DNA from: Tissierellales bacterium
GTDB taxonomy: Bacteria; Bacillota_A; Clostridia; Tissierellales; JASKZW01
Direction of reading: 5' to 3'
Length of the DNA: 8,617 nt
Assembly (NCBI GenBank): GCA_030147425.1
Contig: JASKZW010000001.1
Coordinates: 1 to 8,617 of the forward strand
The translations under genes and the position numbers were made by a program. This document shows, piece after piece, positions 4,805 to 8,617 of this stretch (position 1 is its first letter; every line of letters starts with the position of its first letter). Under the pieces are notes generated by a model. That model did no database searches. It was not told the origin of the DNA and saw only the letters and a list, made by a program, of their open reading frames with translations.

Positions 4805-6106
4805 ATGATCAAGGAAAAGGAACTGGCAAAAGATTTAATAGACTTTATATATGAAAGTCCAAGTATGTTTCATGCAGCATCAACTATGGCTAATTTTTTA
4901 GAAGAAAATGGTTTTACAGAGTTAAACCTAGAAGATGCTTGGGAATTAGAGAAGGGTGGAAAATATTATACTAGAAAAAATAGTTCAGCCCTTATAGCCT
5001 TTGTTGTTGGAAATGGGGAATTAGAGGAAGAAGGTTATAAAATAATTGGTTCCCATACTGATTCACCAACATTTAGGATTAAGCCAAAATCAGAAATGAA
5101 AGATGGAGATGGCTTTCTAAGGCTTAATACAGAAATATACGGTGGACCTATATTAAACACTTGGCTAGACAGACCCTTATCTATAGCAGGAAGGGTAAGT
5201 GTAGAAGGAGAAGACTTACTAAAGCCGAAAGAATATTTAATTGACTTTGAAGAACCTATTGTAACCATACCTAATTTGGCCATTCATATGAATAGGGAGG
5301 CAAATAGTGGATTTAAATTAAATGCACAGAGCCATACACTTCCACTTTTAACTATGGTAAATGAAAAATTTGAAAAAGATGGCTTTTTGCTTAAGTTGAT
5401 AGCAGAAAAGCTAGGAGTAGAGGCAGATAGTATTTTAGATTTTGAATTATTTTTATATGAATATGAAAAGGGTTGCCTTGTAGGCCTTGAAGAAGAGTTT
5501 ATATCTGTAGGGAAATTAGATAACCTAGCTATGGCCCATGCATCATTAAAGGCCTTAGTAGAAGCTGGAAAATCTAAAAAAACCAATGTTCTTGTAGCCT
5601 TTGACAATGAAGAAGTTGGCAGTGAGACAAAGCAAGGGGCGGCAAGTCCTATGTTAAAGGATATATTAAAGAGGATTAGTTTATCCTTAGGCAAAAATGA
5701 AGAAGATTTTTTAAGAAGCCTAGAAAGGTCATTCTTAATATCTGCAGATCAGGCTCACTCTATACACCCAAGCTACAGTGAGAAAGCTGACCCTACTAAC
5801 TACCCTATAATAAATCAAGGTCCGGCTATTAAGATAGCAGCAAACCAGGCTTATACAAGTGATAGTAATTCAGCAGCTGTTTATGAATCTATTTGCAGAA
5901 AGGCAGGAGTTCCAGTTCAGAAGTTTACCAATAGATCGGATGCAAGGGGAGGTTCAACAATAGGACCAATATCTTCAACTCAATTAGCAATTAATTCAGT
6001 TGATATTGGAAATCCAGTTCTAGCTATGCATTCAATAAGAGAGTTAGGTGGAGTAAAGGACCATTACTATGTATATAAAACTTTTGTAGAATTTTATAAT
6101 ATTTAA
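4805..6106 (+). CDS. M18 family zinc aminopeptidase
   Basis: This is a cytoplasmic metallo-aminopeptidase that removes N-terminal residues, often acidic or neutral, from peptides. It has 433 residues from the ATG at 4805, the normal family length. The M18 core is intact: IGSHTDSP (81-88, metal ligand His84 and adjacent Asp86), GKLDNLAMAHA (236-246, bridging Asp239), AFDNEEVGS (265-273, general base Glu269 and ligand Glu270), SADQAHSIHPSY (313-324, ligand Asp315), the FTNRSDARGGSTIGPI segment (374-389), and AMHSIRELGG (407-416, ligand His409). An upstream in-frame GTG at 4793 would add four residues, but it lies inside AGGTGA (4791-4796), which is the natural ribosome binding site for the ATG. 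Members form large dodecameric particles; this is family knowledge, not visible here. It has its own promoter and is followed by a hairpin. Confidence 0.96.
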   Translation: MIKEKELAKDLIDFIYESPSMFHAASTMANFLEENGFTELNLEDAWELEKGGKYYTRKNSSALIAFVVGNGELEEEGYKIIGSHTDSPTFRIKPKSEMKDGDGFLRLNTEIYGGPILNTWLDRPLSIAGRVSVEGEDLLKPKEYLIDFEEPIVTIPNLAIHMNREANSGFKLNAQSHTLPLLTMVNEKFEKDGFLLKLIAEKLGVEADSILDFELFLYEYEKGCLVGLEEEFISVGKLDNLAMAHASLKALVEAGKSKKTNVLVAFDNEEVGSETKQGAASPMLKDILKRISLSLGKNEEDFLRSLERSFLISADQAHSIHPSYSEKADPTNYPIINQGPAIKIAANQAYTSDSNSAAVYESICRKAGVPVQKFTNRSDARGGSTIGPISSTQLAINSVDIGNPVLAMHSIRELGGVKDHYYVYKTFVEFYNI

Positions 6107-6108
6107 TA

Positions 6109-6136
6109 AAAGGATATAGCCTTAGCTATGTCCTTT
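6109..6136. terminator. 12-bp hairpin after the aminopeptidase gene, weak or bidirectional terminator
   Basis: AAAGGATATAGC (6109-6120) pairs with GCTATGTCCTTT (6125-6136) through one T-G wobble, closed by the 4-base loop CTTA. On the plus strand the 3' side continues CAAATTC with no U-tract, so termination may be partial, or the hairpin may stabilise the 3' end. On the minus strand it would be followed by TTTTATTAAAT, but no minus-strand gene reads into it. Confidence 0.55.
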
Positions 6137-6161
6137 CAAATTCTACTTGAATAAAGATTAT

Positions 6162-6167
6162 GGAGGG
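6162..6167 (+). promoter_or_regulatory. Ribosome binding site that fixes the radical SAM gene start
   Basis: GGAGGG immediately follows and partly overlaps the first in-frame ATG (6160) and lies 10 bases before the ATG at 6178. The later ATG is therefore the initiator, and the six extra residues of the longer frame are not translated. Confidence 0.7.
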
Positions 6168-6177
6168 TAAGTATATT

Positions 6178-7128
6178 ATGGAGAGTAAAGTTTATAATGT
6201 TTATTCCAAGGATTTAAGGGAAAGATTTGGGGAAAAAGTTTATAAGTTACCAGTAAACCTACCCTTAACATGTCCAAATAGAGACGGGACCTTAGCATGT
6301 GGAGGATGTATATACTGTGGGGATGAAGGAGGAAGTTTTGAAAAGAATAACCCAGAAACTAGTGTTAAGGATCAATTACTAGCTAATATGGGTCATATTT
6401 CAAAAAGATATGGAGCCAATAAGTTTATAGCTTATTTTCAAAACTTTACAAATACCTATATGCCTATGGAGGACTTTAAAAAGTATATGCTAGAGGCAAT
6501 TCAGGAAAACATTGTAGGTATATCTGTATCTACTAGGCCAGATTGTATAGATGAGGAACATTTAATTTATTTAAAAGAATTAGCAGATAAATATAATTTA
6601 GAGATTACTATAGAATTAGGTTTACAAACTGTAAACTACCATTCTCTATTAAAGATAAATAGGGGCCATGGCTTGGCTGAGTTTATAGCTTCAGTATTAC
6701 TGATAAAAAAATATAATTTCAGGATATGCACCCATTTAATTTTAAATTTACCTTGGGATAAGATGCTAGATGTAATAGAGAATGCTAAAATTCTATCTGC
6801 TTTAGAAATTGATGAAGTAAAATTACATGCCTTATATATTGTAGAGGATACAGCCTTAGGTCAGATGTATTTAGATGAAAAGATAGAGCTTATATCTAAA
6901 GAGGAGTATAAAAAAAGAGTTATAACCTTCCTTGAATATTTAGATAAGGATATAGTTGTTCAAAGAATTATTGGAAGGGCACCAGAAGAAGGAACCCTTT
7001 TTGTTAATTGGGGGGAAAGCTGGTGGAAAATCAGAGATGAAATTGTTTCTGAAATGATAGAAGAAGGGACTTATCAGGGTAGAAAAAGCAGGGGTTTAAA
7101 TAACTCGGCTATAATCGATAAGTTATAA
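6178..7128 (+). CDS. TIGR01212 family radical SAM protein (YtqA/YhcC type, probable MnmL)
   Basis: The protein has 316 residues from the ATG at 6178. The N-terminus holds the family's iron-sulfur motif TCPNRDGTLACGGCIYCG (31-48). Cys32, Cys44 and Cys47 are the likely [4Fe-4S] ligands, and Cys41 is an extra cysteine in the spacer. Further family blocks are AYFQNFTNTY (85-94), SVSTRPDCI (116-124), ELGLQT (146-151), HLILNLPWD (186-194) and KLHALYIVEDT (215-225). The family resembles the Elp3 radical SAM fold. From memory, B. subtilis YtqA (MnmL) acts with the methyltransferase YtqB (MnmM) in making 5-methylaminomethyl-2-thiouridine at the tRNA wobble position. E. coli YhcC is the homologue of less certain role. 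No YtqB-like gene is in this window. The family call is firm, while the tRNA role is inference from orthology. The rRNA pseudouridine synthase lies 29 bases downstream. Confidence 0.92.
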   Translation: MESKVYNVYSKDLRERFGEKVYKLPVNLPLTCPNRDGTLACGGCIYCGDEGGSFEKNNPETSVKDQLLANMGHISKRYGANKFIAYFQNFTNTYMPMEDFKKYMLEAIQENIVGISVSTRPDCIDEEHLIYLKELADKYNLEITIELGLQTVNYHSLLKINRGHGLAEFIASVLLIKKYNFRICTHLILNLPWDKMLDVIENAKILSALEIDEVKLHALYIVEDTALGQMYLDEKIELISKEEYKKRVITFLEYLDKDIVVQRIIGRAPEEGTLFVNWGESWWKIRDEIVSEMIEEGTYQGRKSRGLNNSAIIDKL

Positions 7129-7157
7129 ATTAAATTATATTTATTAAGGAGTGGAAT

Positions 7158-7877
7158 ATGAGTAAGAAAGAAAGATTAGATAAAATTGTTTCTAATATGG
7201 GCTTTGGAAGTAGGAAGGATGTTAAAAAGCTAATAAAGGATGGTTTAGTAGAGGTAGATGGGAAGATAGTTAATAAGAATAATATAAAAGTAAATCCTCA
7301 TGAGTCAACCATAGTTGTAGAAGGAGTTGAAATTAATTATAGGGAGTATATATATTTGATGCTAAATAAGCCAGCAGGTTATATTTCAACTACTGATGAG
7401 TTTATGAGCTTTACTGTATTAGAACTTCTCGAATACCAACATTTAGTGTTCGAGCCTTTTCCAGCAGGTAGGCTAGATAAGGATACGGAAGGTCTCTTAA
7501 TATTAACTAATGATGGGAAATTTGCCCACAATATAACTTCACCTAAAAAAAATGTAGATAAAATTTACTATGTTGAGGTAGATGGGGAAGTAGATGAAAA
7601 AACTATAGAAAAGTTTTCTCAAGGTGTAAGGCTAGATGATGGTTATCTAACTAAGCCAGCTGATTTAGAGATTATAGAGGTTAATGAGGGCTTCTCAAGG
7701 GTATTATTAACCATAAGTGAAGGAAAGTTTCACCAAGTTAAAAGAATGTTTAAGTCTCAAAATATGACAGTAGACTATTTAAAGAGAATAGCTATAGGTA
7801 ATATATACTTAGATGAAAACCTAGAACTTGGAGAATATAGGGAATTAAGCCAGGAAGAAATAGATGAATTTATTTAA
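7158..7877 (+). CDS. rsuA: RsuA-family rRNA pseudouridine synthase (probable 16S U516)
   Basis: This protein of 239 residues isomerises a uridine in rRNA to pseudouridine. An N-terminal S4 RNA-binding domain (RLDKIVSNMGFGSRKDVKKL..., about 6-48) is followed by the catalytic domain: IYLMLNKPAGYIS (65-77), PAGRLDKDTEGLLILTNDG (102-120) with the catalytic Asp107, and a substrate-loop block at 130-142 (KNVDKIYYVEVDG). The late motif reads EGKFHQVKRMF (188-198), as in RsuA, rather than the NRQVRRM of RluB/RluE. That favours 16S position 516 (E. coli numbering) over 23S rRNA. AAGGAGTGG (7147-7155) precedes the ATG. The 29-base gap after the radical SAM gene shows no terminator, so the two are probably co-transcribed. 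Only the exact target is uncertain. Confidence 0.94.
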   Translation: MSKKERLDKIVSNMGFGSRKDVKKLIKDGLVEVDGKIVNKNNIKVNPHESTIVVEGVEINYREYIYLMLNKPAGYISTTDEFMSFTVLELLEYQHLVFEPFPAGRLDKDTEGLLILTNDGKFAHNITSPKKNVDKIYYVEVDGEVDEKTIEKFSQGVRLDDGYLTKPADLEIIEVNEGFSRVLLTISEGKFHQVKRMFKSQNMTVDYLKRIAIGNIYLDENLELGEYRELSQEEIDEFI

Positions 7878-7897
7878 ATTAGATAGGGTGTATAAGT

Positions 7898-8446
7898 GTG
7901 ATAGAGGATAAAAAAGTTTCTTTATTTGATAAATTTTTAGATGACAGAAGTTCATTAATTTATAAGTATTCAGAAGGTCATATTAGTAAAACAGAGTTTT
8001 TAAAGGGGAATTTTCTTAAGGTTAAAGAAATTAATATAAAGCCCTTTAAAAAGGTAGATAGTTTTAAAAAAGGAATGTATAATTACCAGTATTATAATGT
8101 AGTTGCTAAATACTATGGAATGAAAGCTAGGGAAAGTAAGGAAAATAGGAACTTAAATGATTATGATTATTATAGAGACATGAGAAATAGATACTACCAT
8201 GAAAAAGACAAGGCAACCCTGGATCTTTTAGAGTATCTAGACTTTGAAAATATAAAGGCCTATTATGTTAATATGGAGTCGGAGTTTTTAGATGGCCAGC
8301 TTTATGAAATAATTTTATTAGATTTTGATGAAGCAATTTTTCATTCTAAGTCTTACTGGCTATTAAAAATATTACAGAAAAAGGGTGTATTTTTAAAGGA
8401 AAAGAAAAAGTCTGTAATAGATGAATATATAAATGAAGAGTACTAG
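7898..8446 (+). CDS. Conserved hypothetical protein, resembles DUF6648
   Basis: This is a 182-residue soluble, basic and very Tyr/Lys-rich protein (a YYNVVAKYYGMKARESK-type block at 65-82, then YDYYRDMRNRYYHEK at 89-103). There is no signal peptide or membrane helix. The first 125 residues look mostly helical. The end looks mixed, with YEIILLDFDEAIFHSKSYWLLKIL (136-159) and KSVIDEYINEEY at the C-terminus. The order INIKPFKKVDSFKKGMYNYQYYN, then LLEYLD, then HSKSYWLL fits my memory of clostridial DUF6648 proteins; I could not run a profile to confirm this. The start is GTG at 7898, 7 bases after AGGGTG (7885-7890), and the gap to the pseudouridine synthase is 20 bases. It is the last gene of a three-gene unit and is followed by a strong terminator. 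Its function is unknown; an RNA-related role would be guilt by association only. Confidence 0.8.
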   Translation: MIEDKKVSLFDKFLDDRSSLIYKYSEGHISKTEFLKGNFLKVKEINIKPFKKVDSFKKGMYNYQYYNVVAKYYGMKARESKENRNLNDYDYYRDMRNRYYHEKDKATLDLLEYLDFENIKAYYVNMESEFLDGQLYEIILLDFDEAIFHSKSYWLLKILQKKGVFLKEKKKSVIDEYINEEY

Positions 8447-8448
8447 AG

Positions 8449-8483
8449 AAAATACTATAGGAATCTATAGTATTTTTATTTTT
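8449..8483 (+). terminator. Strong intrinsic terminator ending the radical SAM-rsuA-hypothetical unit
   Basis: AAAATACTATAG (8449-8460) and CTATAGTATTTT (8465-8476) form a perfect 12-bp stem with the 4-base loop GAAT. The 3' arm runs into TATTTTT (to 8483). It begins 2 bases after the TAG stop at 8446. Confidence 0.92.
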
Positions 8484-8534
8484 GCTATAAATAAAAAATA
8501 TTAGGGTAGATTTAAAACTAAGGGGGGAAACTTT

Positions 8535-8617
8535 ATGAATAAGACTAGAAAAATAAGTGTTTTAGCCTTAGTTTTGATATTGGCTCTTACACTAACAGCA
8601 TGTTCAAATCAGGGGAA
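8535..8617 (+). CDS. Lipoprotein, N-terminal fragment (3' end outside window)
   Basis: The frame opens with ATG at 8535, 7 bases after a GGGGGG ribosome binding site (8522-8527), and runs off the window edge after 27 full codons. It begins MNKTRKISVLALVLILALTL and continues TACSNQG. This is a textbook lipoprotein signal peptide: basic n-region (Lys3, Arg5, Lys6), hydrophobic core (7-20) and lipobox L-T-A-C with the lipidated Cys23. The mature protein would be anchored to the outer face of the membrane. Substrate-binding proteins of transporters commonly begin this way, but nothing visible identifies the mature domain. No convincing promoter is seen in the 51 bases between the preceding terminator and this gene. 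Confidence 0.85.
   Translation, partial: MNKTRKISVLALVLILALTLTACSNQG

Noticed and set aside
5035..5694. Two minus-strand frames inside the aminopeptidase gene
   Set aside because: They are antisense shadows of a clearly intact M18 protein, with no promoter or ribosome binding site.
8522..8527. G6 homopolymer before the lipoprotein gene as a phase-variation tract
   Set aside because: Six bases is too short to be a convincing slippage tract, and it acts as the ribosome binding site.
1..8617. CRISPR array, defence system, prophage, insertion sequence or tRNA genes
   Set aside because: No spaced repeats, transposase or integrase motifs, terminal inverted repeats or tRNA-like folds were seen. 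The genes are mostly recognisable housekeeping families.

Overview
The window is strongly AT-rich chromosomal DNA with Shine-Dalgarno sites of the AGGAGG/GGTGA type, short intergenic gaps and A/T-ending codons. Together with a Cys-rich DUF1292 protein, an M18 aminopeptidase and a TIGR01212 radical SAM protein, this points to a low-GC Gram-positive anaerobe (Clostridia or Tissierellia-like). That placement is inferred from style and gene families; no rRNA or marker gene here settles it. There is no sign of phage, transposon, CRISPR or tRNA, and most of the window reads as housekeeping sequence.

Region 1 (1-3018, + strand) is one tightly packed gene run. It holds the C-terminus of an LrgA/CidA-like protein, LrgB, undecaprenyl-diphosphatase UppP, a small three-helix membrane protein of unknown role, methionine sulfoxide reductase MsrA, and a GAF-domain free methionine-(R)-sulfoxide reductase. 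The first half concerns the cell envelope (murein hydrolase/metabolite export and lipid-carrier recycling). The second half repairs oxidised methionine: MsrA acts on the S epimer and the GAF enzyme on free R epimer.

Region 2 (3019-4260) is the least explained part. A small helical hypothetical protein on the minus strand has a stop codon directly abutting the stop of the GAF reductase. It is divergent from an unrecognised 218-residue protein on the plus strand. The 222-bp gap between the two starts holds two outward-facing extended -10 elements, a 14-bp dyad over the -35 region of the plus promoter, and a short direct repeat.

Region 3 (4257-6136): a consensus TTGACA overlaps the stop of the 218-residue gene and starts a unit for a DUF1292 protein with a seven-cysteine N-terminal tail. 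That unit ends in a good hairpin terminator. The M18 aminopeptidase follows from its own promoter, whose -35 lies inside the terminator hairpin, and is followed by a 12-bp hairpin without a U-tract.

Region 4 (6178-8483) is a compact three-gene run: a TIGR01212 (YtqA/YhcC, MnmL-type) radical SAM protein, an RsuA-type 16S rRNA pseudouridine synthase, and a 182-residue protein resembling DUF6648. It closes with a strong intrinsic terminator. Two of the three genes suggest RNA modification. Region 5 (8484-8617) begins a lipoprotein gene cut off by the window edge.

Several first-ATG/GTG starts fall inside the ribosome binding site and were moved downstream (msrA, DUF1292, M18, radical SAM). No convincing new multi-gene system is present. 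The best leads are the divergent orphan pair with its operator-like region and the Cys-rich tail on the DUF1292 protein.
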